From assembly GCA_002286715.1 (NCBI GenBank), contig NSJX01000001.1:249835-313834 (forward strand): a stretch of DNA of 64,000 nt. Reading direction: 5' to 3'. The notes under the pieces are model-generated. The model was not told the DNA's origin, ran no database searches, and saw nothing but the letters and a program-made list of their open reading frames with translations. This DNA is from Dentipellis sp. KUC8613 (lineage: Eukaryota > Basidiomycota > Agaricomycetes > Russulales > Hericiaceae). The position numbers and the translations under genes were made by a program. Position 1 is the first letter of the stretch. The number at the start of each line of letters is the position of its first letter. Positions 1 through 10,719 of the stretch are shown in pieces.

Positions 1-396
1 GTGATTGCCGGCAACCTCACACCAACCTTTTATCTGACAGCCGTCCTAAACCTTTCAAGTTCTCGATAAAGCCTCGGAATGAGCAGACAGCTTCCATTAT
101 TAGCGATTCCACAGCGCTATGATCTCACAATGGAATATTTACACTGAACATCTATACTACCGACTGCAAAACAACGAAGCCTGTAAACGTAGTCAGATCC
201 GGTTCTCTCAGGCAAAGCCAGGTGAATGCAGACACAAGATACATCTAGAACGAAGAGGGCTAAAAATGTCAACTTCCACGCGTAGCGAAAGCATATTTGA
301 TCATCAAAATGTCCGAGATTTAGGCTGAATCCATTATCTCAACCGATACCATTCTCCGACAGCGCTAAGCATATGAACCATGGCATTCGAGCGAGC
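1..396. other. Left edge, no recognisable gene
   Basis: Short open frames only, none with a recognisable motif. It lies downstream of the F-box-like gene that reads leftwards from 1686, so it probably includes that gene's 3' untranslated region. Confidence 0.4.
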
Positions 397-1686
397 CTAC
401 AGGTATGCCCTGCATAATTCCAAGGCGACACCCCTTGCCCGTAGTTTTTGATCCCAGATGGCTACCCGTTCTGCTTCCTTCTTCCAAAACTCCGCGTAGT
501 ACCCGGCAATCTGCACCTTTTGGAGCTTGGGAAAACATCCTGCAAAAACGGCCTCGATACCCGGCTCTACACCCATAACTATTCTTCGAGGAGAAATCCG
601 TCTTTCCATGAGTAAGTCGCGATTCTGCACTATCGCGATACATGTGAGGGAAGGATGTTCTAGAGGCCAATCTGGCCCAGACATGATCACCTCGACAACA
701 AGATGCGCGCTTCGTAGGTTCGGGAAGTGCGCTAAGAAAGTCCAGTAGTCGCTGAAGTCGTCGGAAGCCCATGTGCGTGGACGAGAAACCCCGATCGATA
801 CGACCTTGCCATTTAACTGGTCTGTTTCCACCGACGGATGGTGCGCGAGGACCTCCGATGTGGTGTCGCTGATGGAAACCCCCATAATGTGAATCTCCTG
901 CAGCTCGGGCATATTTAATTGAGTGCGTCCCGCTAGCATGAGCTGGTATACACTCCACGGCACGATAAGCGTCTTGAGGTGCGGGGTATGTATTGCATGA
1001 GCGGGCGTGTACAGTATTGCAGACCCGTCGATGTCGTTGATGGCAGACGTTAGAATCAACGTCTCCAGACACGGCAGGTGCCCAATTGTCTCCAAGACAA
1101 GCTCCCATAGGGTCGGGGGCCAGTAAATTTGATATATATGGTACCCTATGTCAAGCTTCAGAAGCCTGCCGGCAGCACTGCTCGCAAGAATTGCGTCGAA
1201 TGCGGGCCGCAAGATGAGGGGTGTAGGGAACATGCGATACGTGAAGATGGACAGGTGGGGACATCGCTCGATGATGTGTGCGATGTGCCCCCCAAGAACG
1301 GTGAAATCTTGGCTTGCTTCGTCTGTGACTTGTCGAGGGGACCAGGGCATACTGATGTAGATCTGGCGAACAAAGTCTCCGCGACCTGGAAAGTCATCGT
1401 CGTCATCTACAGGCGCAGACAAGGCCTCGCAAATTCCCCGAGCACCAGATTCGCTGTCAATGTGCAGGATCTTGTAGAGCATAGGGAGTGCGACTCTTCT
1501 CCAGGTCTTGCAAACGAGGGCAATATTGCCCAGATCTTGCTTCCAGGCTTGCATCTCGGCTGTAGGCTCATGGTAATCAAGGTGGTCTTCAATACTGAAA
1601 GGTTCATATCCTTTCTGAGGGGTTCCGGGCATATCAGCTAGCTCCTGTAGCACGGCTCTCCACAACTCGGGAGGGAGGGAGGGCAT
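397..1686 (-). CDS. F-box-like / leucine-rich-repeat-type protein, single exon, 429 aa
   Basis: An uninterrupted frame of 429 codons. The N-terminus carries an F-box-like pattern: LPPELWRAVLQEL at about residues 4-16, then LVCKTWRRVALPMLY near residues 56-70, the typical hydrophobic ending of fungal F-box domains. The rest has irregular leucine-rich segments such as CLETLILTS and HLKTLIVPWSVYQL, as in the substrate-binding part of many basidiomycete F-box proteins. By family, such proteins recruit targets to SCF ubiquitin ligases through Skp1; the target cannot be told from sequence. Basidiomycetes carry large, fast-evolving sets of these genes. A decayed tandem copy follows upstream at 1980-3225 on the same strand, so this is the surviving member of a local duplication. 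The start is the first ATG, directly before the F-box. Confidence 0.82.
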   Translation of the reverse strand: MPSLPPELWRAVLQELADMPGTPQKGYEPFSIEDHLDYHEPTAEMQAWKQDLGNIALVCKTWRRVALPMLYKILHIDSESGARGICEALSAPVDDDDDFPGRGDFVRQIYISMPWSPRQVTDEASQDFTVLGGHIAHIIERCPHLSIFTYRMFPTPLILRPAFDAILASSAAGRLLKLDIGYHIYQIYWPPTLWELVLETIGHLPCLETLILTSAINDIDGSAILYTPAHAIHTPHLKTLIVPWSVYQLMLAGRTQLNMPELQEIHIMGVSISDTTSEVLAHHPSVETDQLNGKVVSIGVSRPRTWASDDFSDYWTFLAHFPNLRSAHLVVEVIMSGPDWPLEHPSLTCIAIVQNRDLLMERRISPRRIVMGVEPGIEAVFAGCFPKLQKVQIAGYYAEFWKKEAERVAIWDQKLRARGVALELCRAYL

Positions 1687-1979
1687 CGTATGAGAGTTGG
1701 TTCACGGGTTATCCTATATCTGTGATTTTGATACCGGGGGATCTGGGCACCAGTGGTCGTGGAAGAAGGAGGTCCAGGTGGATATAGCTGCGGTTTTTGT
1801 AGTAAGTACTGAGATAGCAAGAACGATACTTATCCACGGCCCCAACAGATGATATATCATGGCTAGATCAACACCACATGTCGGTCCAATCAAAGTCCGA
1901 TACTTACCATAAATTTCTGGAATGTCCAGAAAGCACGAGTATAATTTATCCACGACCAACAAGCTCGAGGCTGGTAAAT

Positions 1980-3225
1980 CTACTGAAATGACCTGCTGAA
2001 CTCCCGTCTGATACCTTTTCCCCCTAGCCTTTGTGTCCACCTGGCTACCCGTTCCTTCTCTGAACCCTTATACATTTCCGCATAATGCCCGACGATTTGT
2101 ACCTTCCTTAGTTTTGGAAAATGCCCTGCAAGTATTATTTTGATGCTCTTATCGGCACTGGAAACCATTCTATATGAGAAACCCCACTCCGTCGCGGTCC
2201 TGTACTATCGCGATGCATGTGAGCGAGGGGTGCTCTAGGGCTCGCCCCAGCACAGACACATCGGCCACTACGAAATGCGCTCTTGGTAGGTCTGGGAGCC
2301 GCGCTAGGAAGGTAAAACGGCTGTTGAGGTCGATGGGTGACCACGAGGATGGGTCTGAAAACCCGATGCTACCTTGCTGCTCATATCGTCTCTGTCTAAT
2401 GATGTATATTGCGCCAGGGCATCTGGGACACGACTGACCGGCATGATGCGAATCGCCTGTAGTTTAGGCACGTGTAAATTGGAGGGATGGGCTGACAAGA
2501 CCTGGTACACCTCCCACGGGATGACGAGGGTCTTGAGGTGGGTGGCGTGCTCCGTGTACGTGAACGTGTCCGGTATTTGACTAGGGTTGACATTGTTGAC
2601 CACAGACGACATGACCAACGTCTCTAATCTTGGGAGCGCAGAAAGCACATCCGTAGCTAGCTCCCATGGCAAAGCACGCCACGATGGGCTGTGATAGGCC
2701 ATATCGAGCTTGCGGATGTTGCCAGCGGCACCCACGTCAAGAATTACACCGAAGGCGGGTCGTATGATGAGAGGGTTGCGAAACATGCGGTATGTGAAGA
2801 TAGAGAGGTGCGGGCAGAACTCGATGATGCGTGCAACGTGCATGCCGATAAGGATGGAATCTTCGTTTGAATTGTCGCTGTACTGTTATATGCTGATGTA
2901 AATTTGTCGGACGAAGGTTCTGCGATCTATTGTATGGTCTCTATCATCTGTAGGCGCAGTTTCAAGGGCTTCACAAAGCTTGCGAGCGCGTGGTACTGTC
3001 TATGAGTAGAAATTTGTAGAGCATCGGGAGCGCGAGCATGTGCCAGGTCTTGCAGACAAGGACGGCATTGCACTTATCTTGCCTCCGTGCTCGTAACTCG
3101 GCAGTAGGTTGGTCGTGATCGAGATATTCTTCCTTGAATGGTTCATACCCTGTGTCAAAGGTCCCGGGTTCATAAGTAAGTTCCCGAAGCACAGCTTCCC
3201 ATAACTCAGGAGGGAGTGAGGACAT
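1980..3225 (-). pseudogene. Decayed tandem copy of the F-box-like gene
   Basis: Pieces of the neighbouring F-box-like protein occur in order but in different frames. The N-terminal part is at 2971-3225 (MSSLPPELWEAVLREL, then LVCKTWHMLALPMLYKFL). The middle is at 2304-2843 (FCPHLSIFTYRMF, HLKTLVIPWEVYQ) and the C-terminal part at 1980-2168 (HFPKLRKVQIVGHYAE). Between them the homologous sequence continues only after a frame change: near 2985 the frame ends in a stop; around 2890 a TAA interrupts a stretch whose intact counterpart reads FVRQIYISMPW; near 2375 a frameshift moves the reading; near 2171 an in-frame TAG is followed by another shift. No splice pattern restores one frame, so I call it a pseudogene. 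A heavily re-spliced gene is the less likely alternative. Confidence 0.85.
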
Positions 3226-3654
3226 CGTACGAGTCAGGTGTGAATTGAAGGAGGCTGATGCTTGTGACGATGGCCGAGACTTTGAAGCAACACCAGATTA
3301 ATCGTGGAAGAAGTCCTTGCAGATACTGCGGGCGGTGTGGTGCACTTGCAATGCCAGAGGAAGCTGGGGTAAACGTGAGTTCAACTTGATCTATTACTGA
3401 GTCATGGCCCAGACCGAGGAGTCGCGGTGAGCCGGGCGTGTCAAAGAAGACCAGACGAACGACTGGTCCCAACGTCTCATTTCAGAAGTCATCTGTCAAG
3501 TTCATATTCCTGGGGCCCGAGGGTCCGGAAAGCGCAAGTATTGAGTTCGCGAGCAACAAATAGGTGAAGAAAAGGCTTTGAGCGGTAGGTCTCGCTAGTT
3601 TTGATCGGTTACAGTGAATTTGTGAGTGCTAAGCGTTGGAGAGCCTTTGCAGCG

Positions 3655-3871
3655 GTTTACAAATCGATAGGCCGCTTCTGACGAGATCATCGCACAGGGG
3701 ACTTTCAATATTCAAGCGGAGCTTTGATCAAGTAGCGGTGGATTGGCAAGAGCAACGCCACCGTCGCCACAATTGCGGCTGTCGGAATCTCGGCACCTCT
3801 CAGCTCCGACCTAAATTTTTAATTCCTCATGCGTAATGATTTGTCGCGAAGCGGCCTATCGATTTGTAAAC
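3655..3871. repeat. Inverted repeat with perfect 24-bp arms
   Basis: The 24 bases at 3655-3678 are the exact reverse complement of 3848-3871 (core ATCGATAGGCCGCTTC). Pairing continues outward for about six more positions with one mismatch. The 169-bp spacer has no convincing open frame. It sits between the F-box pseudogene and NDUFA12. It could be the end structure of a short non-autonomous transposon or a foldback element; no flanking target duplication is obvious. Confidence 0.7.
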
Positions 3872-4034
3872 GGCTGTGAGCGACGACGCTTGTGTTTGAC
3901 TGGGGGCGGACTTGGAGGAGGTCAAGAAAGCCAAATGCAAAGAATCCTATACGTCGGCATCACGTGCCTGCGAGGAGGAGTAACGAGATTGCGGACAAAC
4001 TCGGCCAAATACTCTCCTCCTCAGACTACAGACC

Positions 4035-4681
4035 ATGGTTTCGCTGGCGCGGTATATCCGCGGTATCCGCCAGGTGGGCATCAAAGAATGGTGGCACCAG
4101 ATGCAGTACATTGGCGACGTGAAAGCCGGAACTTTCGTGGGGAAGGACCAGTACGTGCATTACGACGATCATTGCGGAACTACAACTGACTATGTTGTAG
4201 GTTCGGTAACCGTTATTTCGAAAACATGAACGCGGAGCAGGAGCTTCCGGGTATGTGACCACTGCTCTTTCCATCATTCTCTTTCTGATAGGGTATGTGC
4301 AGGTCGTCACCGTTGGGTCGACTTTGCTCAGGTTCGCGACAAGCCATAGAATCACTCTGTTCGAACTCTCAGTGCTAACGTTTCCCTACCCCAATCCAGC
4401 ATGACCTCAACGCGACACAAGTTCCTGCAGAATGGCACTCGTGGCTCTCGCATATCAGGAAGGACCCGCCTCCGGAGGATAAGGTTATGCAGAACGTGTC
4501 TCCCCCGTGGAAGGCTGTAAGTAGCCGTGCCATTCTCCCAACCTATTCTCCTCACTCAAGTCGTGTCTTCCAGCCTTGGGTCGAGAACTTGACTGGCACG
4601 AGAGGCGCGTACCGGTGCTACAACACCGCGAAGCCCAAGATCGAGTACTGGCAACCGAAGGTCGCGCCCCGCGGCGAGTAG
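4035..4681 (+). CDS. NDUFA12: NADH dehydrogenase (complex I) accessory subunit NDUFA12/B17.2-type
   Basis: Five exons: 4035-4150, 4201-4250, 4303-4331, 4400-4516 and 4574-4681, giving 139 aa. All four introns are 50-68 nt with GT..AG ends. The protein starts MVSLARYIRGIRQVGIKEWW and contains GTFVGKDQFGNRYFEN, RHRWVDFAQHDLNATQVP, EWHSWL and the C-terminal YNTAKPKIEYWQP, the hallmark pattern of the NDUFA12 family. It is an accessory subunit of mitochondrial complex I, located in the matrix arm. Length fits fungal homologues. Its stop lies only 52 bp from the stop of the convergent L-2-hydroxyglutarate dehydrogenase gene, so the two 3' ends probably overlap in their untranslated regions. Confidence 0.95.
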
Positions 4682-4733
4682 ATGGCAGTAGGCTCCGGTT
4701 TGCATACAATCTCCAGCAATGCAGATGTCTCCT

Positions 4734-6257
4734 TTATTTTACATATTCGTTCGTTCCAACCAGCAAACCATCCACAACCCTCTCGGCCAGCGCCAGGCTA
4801 GCCGTCAACCCTGGACTCTCAATGCCCAGCAAGCTTATCATCGAGTTGCCCTTCCCATTCCTCGATTGCACGAAGTCGCCAGTGTGATCGACCCTCAGCT
4901 CAAAGTCCTGGAAACCACCCCCTGGCGGCACGAGCTTCGGACGAATGCCCACGTAGTCCGGCTGGAGCCCCTCGAACTTGACGGCAGGCAAGTAGCTCGT
5001 TACGGCCTCGTGCATAAGCTTCAAGCGCGACTCGTCCGGCACCAGGTGCCGCGTCCAGAAGTCGGCCTCCGCCTCCTCGTTCGCCGGCGGTTCGATCCAC
5101 TCCAGGTCAGGCCCGAAGCGCACCTTGCCTTGCAAGTCAAGAGTGAGATGCGTCCCGAGCGACTGGAAGGCGTGGCTATCCTTGCTCTTCGCAGTATCTG
5201 GACACGGGTAGATCAGGTGCTTGACGCCGCCGATGCCTGGTCCGCGGTACGACGCGTACGAGCCCCGCGCGAAATACATCGGCAGGGCATCCTTTCCTAG
5301 AAGGGAATTGAGAACGAGCGGCGCGGACAGACCAGCTGCGTTGATGAGCACTCGAGCGAGCATCGCATCGCCCTCGCCCGCGTCTCCCGTGACTGCCTGC
5401 ACGACCCATCCGTCTTCAGACCCTTCAGCGTGCGGGTCGATGCGGACCACGCGCGTCGAGTATGCGAGTTCGCCATTCTCAGAGTCCATGATCTCCTTCT
5501 CCAGGCTCTCCATGTACGCATGCGAGTCGACGATGCCCGTCTCCGGGCTCCACAGCGCCGCCGCGATGTCGCGCGACAGGTCGGGCTCGAGCTCGCGTGC
5601 GCGGTCGCCGCTGATGAGCTCGGTCGGGAGGACGGCAGGTGGCAGCGTGCGTGCTTTGGCGTGCAGATTCTCGATGTATGGCCGCTGGTCTGCGCGTGCG
5701 ACTACCAGTTTGCCGGTCTTCAGGAAGGGGATGGTGTTCTGTCCGCAGTAGTCGTAGAGCAGCTGTCGACCGCGGATGCATAGCTTCGTCTTGAGCGACT
5801 CGAGTGGGTAGTACAGACCTGCTCAAAGGTGTCAGATAGACGAGGCTCAAGGAAGAAGGGCTTGCGTACCGGCATGGATGACTTCAGAGTTCCGTGAACT
5901 GCGAATGTCTGCTTGAGGTGCAGGGTGAGAATTCTCGTATGCGTAACGTACCTAATCTCCTCCCCTGCTCTCTCGTGTCTCTCCAAGAGGAAGGTGGTCT
6001 TTTCAGGGAATGCTTGGGTCAGCCGTCGCGCTATGGCGAGACCTACGACGCCTGAATGTCGAGTATGAGACTGTGTCTTTCGATGTGCATCGAGACATGC
6101 CCACCTCCTCCCACCACAACATAGTCTATAGCAGACTCCGGGGACTGGCTAATGGTGAGATGAGATGAAAGATGTTTGGGATCCCTGGCCTTACCTTATA
6201 CTTGAATCTCCCCGTGCTGTTCAGGCCGGCAGTGAGAGCTCGCAGTGTTCTCGACAT
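4734..6257 (-). CDS. L2HGDH: L-2-hydroxyglutarate dehydrogenase, FAD-dependent, mitochondrial
   Basis: Five exons in coding order 6195-6257, 6105-6144, 5952-6051, 5870-5898, 4734-5818; 438 aa. It oxidises L-2-hydroxyglutarate to 2-oxoglutarate with FAD, a metabolite-repair reaction. The basic, Ser/Thr-containing first 20 residues look like a mitochondrial presequence. The dinucleotide fold follows: VVVGGGVVGLAIARRL with GGGVVG at residues 33-38, an acidic end after FLLER, then SRNSEVIHAGLYYP, the diagnostic motif of this family. Further family marks are KTGKLVVA, NAAGLSAP, FGPDLEWI, GIRPKL and the C-terminal GIESPGLTASLA. The third exon of only 29 nt within the SRNSEVIHAG region is fixed by the conserved motif. 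It diverges from CNS1 across a 296-bp gap and converges on NDUFA12. Confidence 0.93.
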
Positions 6258-6553
6258 ACTGCTCGCTGTCTGGCCGCACCAATCCTGCACTGATCCGCCT
6301 CACGCGACTAGCTCGACCGGCTAGTAGTCGGTATTGAACGTAACAGAGGAAGAAGGTGAGAGTAGGATGAAGTCATGCTCACGAACACGGTGGTGAGCAT
6401 TTGACACGCCGTCGGCGCGCGTCCCGATGATTTCATCCGCTCTCTCATCCTTCTCCTCGACATCGTTGATCTGTAAATAATATCTTCATATCTATCAACC
6501 GAACAGCTGGGACATCCTTCAATATATACAACCCCCTGCACCCTAGGAGAATC
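6258..6553. promoter_or_regulatory. Shared divergent promoter region (L2HGDH / CNS1)
   Basis: This 296-bp gap separates two start codons pointing away from each other, so both promoters must lie here or overlap the genes. No specific factor site is claimed. A CT-rich stretch lies around 6430-6460. Confidence 0.5.
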
Positions 6554-7796
6554 ATGGCTCTCCCACAAGCCCCAGATGCCGACGCCAAACTCGAAAAGGC
6601 GTTCAACACCATCCCCTTATTCATGCAATCTCTCCCCGAAGACGACGACAACGATGCCATCGCAGCGCTGCAGAGTCTCGCATACGAAGGCACACCTGAC
6701 GGTCAGCCGAGCCTTCACTTCACTAACCACCCCAAACGCGTTCGACTGAAAAGTTCACATCGCACAGAAATAGCGCAAAACTTCAAGGAGCAGGGGAACG
6801 AGTATTATAAGGGCAGACGATGGCGCGAGGCACTAGGATTCTACACACAGGGGGTGGACGCTAAGCCGACAGACCCGGCGCTGCAGGAGGCGCTCCTCTG
6901 CAATCGGGCGGCATGTAACATAGAACTAAGTGCGAGCCCAAATACCCATCGTGCCTTCCGACGCGTGAACGCTGACACGGCTTCATAGAAAACTACGGGT
7001 CCGTGTTGCGCGACTGCTCAAAAGCGATCACCCTGAACCCGAAGGCGTCGAAGGCGTATTACCGGTCGGGCCTAGCGTTATTTGCGTTAGACCGACAGGA
7101 CGAGGTGCTCGACGTTTGTGACCGGTGTTTGGCATTCGACTCGGAGAATGTGAGCGTCCGGACCTTGCGCGAGAAGGCGGTGGCGAAGCTAGAGGTGAAG
7201 GCAGCGAAGGAGCGCGAGAGACAGGAGCAGAAGCGGAAGGAACAGGAGGAGCAACGATTGCTGAAGGCTGCGTTCGCGGTGCGTCGTCCCCTTTCGTCGT
7301 ATTTGCCGCAGCGAGCTCATGTCAAGGAAAGGAGCGTAACCTCATTGAGATGCCGAACCCAGAAGGCTCCGCGAACCCGTACGCACCGCATTTCGACCCG
7401 GAAGACCCGTCCAAGTCAACATTGATTATCCCTGTCTTCTTCCTCTACCCCCAATACGCCATCTCGGATGTGATTCCCGAGTTCGTCGAGGATACGCCCT
7501 ACTCTCTGCATATTTCCGGCATGTTCCCACCCCAGGTTCCCCCGCCAGAATGGGACAAGAAGTCCGAATACGTTGATGGCCAGCTGGTGATCTATGCGAT
7601 GACGAGGAGAAAGAGGTTGCTGAAGGTCGGCAACAAGAAGACGCTGAAAGACGTGTGCATCGCAGCGAAGGCGAAAGAGGGGGAGCCGAAGGACGGCTTG
7701 GAGCTGAAAGATGGATGCCTCACATTCGTAGTGTTGCCCAAGGGAGATGTCGAGAAGAAATGGATCGAAGAGTTCAAGAAGGAACGAGGATGGTAG
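6554..7796 (+). CDS. CNS1: Hsp70/Hsp90 co-chaperone CNS1 / TTC4-type TPR protein
   Basis: Three exons: 6554-6929, 6989-7278, 7332-7796; 376 aa. After an N-terminal acidic stretch come three TPR units: AQNFKEQGNEYYKGRRWREA, then EALLCNRAACNIELKNYG, then ASKAYYRSGLALFALDR. They match the TPR clamp that binds the C-terminal EEVD of Hsp90 and Hsp70. A charged helical linker follows (KAAKERERQEQKRKEQEE). The C-terminal part (YSLHISGMFPPQVPPPEWD, LTFVVLPKGD) matches the wheel domain of Cns1/TTC4. In yeast Cns1 is essential and supports elongation factor 2 folding; the same role here is inferred. The second intron ends at 7331, fixed by the frame of ERNLIEMPNPEG. Confidence 0.92.
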
Positions 7797-8255
7797 CCTG
7801 AATGTAGCCATAGACCACATCTGTATTACCGCATGGGATTTCCATGGGCTTGCGTATCTATCATGAGTCCAATGATGAACATCAGCAACGTCGACAATGT
7901 CACTGAAACTGTGCCAGCAGGAGAGGAGAGAGGCAGGACTGGTGCGGTGGCGGCAAGTGCGGGGAACTCGGGGCGCGCCACAACAAACGTTGGCCTTGTT
8001 TGGCAGCCACACACCTTCGACGGCCGCAAGTATCATCAACGCCAAAAAGCCAGTGACGACGGGAACACGCCTCGGTGAGTACAATCTCTCGATGTTTTGC
8101 TGCTAGAATACGCTCCAGGACGTCCCAATGCTGCCTGGCTGAAAGAAACCAGCGAAAGAACGGACAATATGGGATGGATGCGCGCCTGCAGACTTGGATG
8201 CTGATATCGTGTCGCGACCTCGCAGGGCCTCTCAATACCTCAAGACAACTGCAAC
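7797..8255. other. Intergenic gap, no gene seen
   Basis: It holds the 3' end of CNS1 and the upstream region of RPS7. Small frames on both strands lack codon-like composition or motifs. A donor-like GGTGAGTACAA near 8075 could start a 5'-UTR intron of RPS7, a common feature in fungal ribosomal protein genes, but no partner acceptor can be fixed. Confidence 0.4.
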
Positions 8256-9003
8256 ATGTCCGTCCAGCACAAGGTCCTCCGCACGGCCAACGCGCCCAAC
8301 ACCGCTCCCGATGAGACCGAGACCAGCGTCGCGCAGGCTCTGATCGACCTCGAAAACAACGTCCCCGAGCTCAAGGCTGAGCTCCGCCCCCTCCAGATCT
8401 CTGCTGCCCGCGAGGTTGAGGTCCGCGGCGGCAAGAAGGCCATCGTCGTCTTCGTCCCCTTCCCCCAGCTGAAGGCGTACCACAAGGTTCAGCAGAGGTG
8501 CGCACCCGCCGTTCAGTTTTCGTGACACGGCGCACGGGACTGACTATTTGCATGTGCAGGCTGACCCGTGAGCTCGAGAAGAAGTTCTCTGACCGCCACG
8601 TCGTCTTCATTGCCCAGCGCCGGATGCTCAGGAAGCCCACACGCACGTCCCGTGTCCAGCAGAAGCGCCCCCGCAGCCGCACGCTGACCAGCGTTCACGA
8701 CAAGATCCTTGAGGATCTCGTCTTCCCTACGGAGATTGTGGGCAAGCGGACCCGTGTTGCCGTTGACGGATCAAAACTTCTCAAGGTGTACGTCTTCATG
8801 TCCCGGCTCCACTCCATTCTTATCTCCTCGTTTCATATGATTGTGGGGATGTGCGCTTACGGTTGCCCCGTGTGTACAGGTTCCTTGACGCGAAGGACGC
8901 GACATCGCTGGAGTACAAGCTCGATTCGTTCTCGTCTGTCTACCGCCGTCTGACTGGCAAGGACGTTGTGTTTGAGTTCCCTGTGCAGCAGGCACAGGAC
9001 TAG
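8256..9003 (+). CDS. RPS7: 40S ribosomal protein S7 (eS7)
   Basis: Three exons: 8256-8497, 8560-8787, 8880-9003; 197 aa, close to the usual eukaryotic length of about 190. The eS7 pattern is clear: [105 protein letters not shown] and the C-terminal [20 protein letters not shown]. It is a component of the small ribosomal subunit and is needed for 18S rRNA maturation. The introns at QQ-R and LLK-V interrupt conserved blocks and are confirmed by phase. Likely strongly expressed. Confidence 0.97.
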
Positions 9004-9337
9004 AGGGGCGGGGATGGAGATGGCGCTGGATGGCGGCATGGCAGTCCTAGGCATCTATGACATGTTTCTACTTTTATCGCAATCAGCACAAAAAATATGA
9101 CCATGCCGAGCACGTCTTGTTGTGTGTGTGTGTCAGTGTGGGATCGATCCGTAGGTCCGGGCGAACAAAGCAGGAGAAATGCAGCGACGTGTGTGATCGC
9201 CGTCGGTGGCAGCGGGCGCCTGATTGCACGTGATGCGCGTCTGGTCAGGGGTCCATATTCGCTTGTCTCTCTTGTGCGGTAACGCTACACGTCCTCTCCT
9301 TTTCTCCCTCCTCCTCCTCCAAGCGGGGCTGGCTCCC

Positions 9338-10719
9338 ATGGCTGCCTACCCGCGCATGGATCCCTACAAACGGTCCAGGTATGACCAGGGCATCGATGCC
9401 AAAATCGTGGTCATGGGCAACACCGGTCTGTCTGATCACTGCTGCTTCCGCTACGTTACCGACCGCTCACCCTACGCGCACAGGTGTCGGCAAAACCAGT
9501 CTGCTGCAGCGGTACACCCAGAACAAATTTGACCCCAAGAACACGACCTCCACGACTGGTGCCTTCTTCGTCACGAAGAAGGTTTATGTCAACGGGCTGA
9601 AGGTCAGGCTACAACTATGGGACACCGCAGGCCAAGAGCGCTTTCGCAGCATGGTGCGTCTCGCGGACTGACTCTCTCATTCTGCGTCTTACACTTGGGA
9701 TGCATAGGCACCTATGTACTATCGCGGGGCAAACGCAGCACTTCTTCTGTATGATATCACGAGTGTAGTTTCCTTCGAAGACGTACGCGGCTGGCTAGAA
9801 GGTGCGTCCGCTGCCAAGTAGCTGTCACCGAGGCGAGCTAAATCTGACATCCTCCCTCCTATGCACTAGAGCTCAAGAAAAACTGCCCCACTGACCTCAT
9901 CATCTACATTGTCGGGTCCAAAGCGGACCTCACCCAACATCGCCAAGTCTCCTCCGACCTCGCTCGCCTGTCCCTCCACCAATGGTTCCCCCCTCCCCGC
10001 CCGCCCACACCACCACCACCTCCCCAACCGTCCACATTCTCCTATATCCGTCCGCGCTTCACGTCGTTTACGTCAATACGTTCCGTGCCGCTCAGCAGCC
10101 CGTCGAAGCCGTCCCCACCGGACTCACACTCATCCATGGAGACGTCCATGAACAAAGCCGCCGCGCTCAAACGCGCTAGCACCGGCATGGGGCCTTCATT
10201 CCCTGCGGCCCGGTCGACCGGTGCGCTGCTCAATAGGGCCAAGTCTACCAACGGAATCCCACCCTCCGCTCGCTATCAGAACAACTCCTATCTCATTGGT
10301 CGACCCTGGAATGATACCGCGGACCATGATGAACATAGTTTTGTAGAAGACGAAGAGGATGAGGAATATGATGACCGGGAGTGGGGTCTAGAGAAAGACA
10401 TGGAACTGTTCGAAGTCTCAGCTAAGAATGACCAGGGTGCGTTGTGTCTCAGCTCTTCATACTGTGATGTTCCAGCCCACATATGTCTAACGTCGCGTAT
10501 GATTCGTCTACTCCAGGTATCGAAGACCTATTCGATTCCCTTATTTCTGCTATCATCTCGAAGAAAGATGTCATAGAACAAGAGAACGAGATGAAGCGCA
10601 GAGACAGCGTCTTCCTCACGCCTGTGGCAGCACCGACTTGGGCTGCACAAGCCGACGAAGAAGAGGCGCGAGAGAAAGCGGCAGCGCGGTCAGCAGGCTG
10701 GAGCTGTTGCTCTGTATAG
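9338..10719 (+). CDS. Rab-family small GTPase with a ~130-residue insert between G4 and G5
   Basis: Five exons: 9338-9425, 9484-9653, 9708-9801, 9870-10436, 10517-10719; 373 aa, about 150 longer than an ordinary Rab. G1 is GNTGVGKT at 27-34. A TTGAFF switch-I region follows, G3 is [12 protein letters not shown] from residue 75, and G5 is VSAK at about 300-303. The G4 position reads GSKADL instead of NKxD. About 164 residues separate G4 from G5, where Rabs usually have some 25-30. The insert is Pro/Ser-rich ([12 protein letters not shown]), then Ser/Thr/Ala-rich, then acidic ([13 protein letters not shown]). The C-terminus GWSCCSV carries paired cysteines for likely prenylation. The core resembles the endocytic Rab5/21/22/24 group. 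A membrane-traffic switch is inferred; subfamily is uncertain. Confidence 0.88.
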
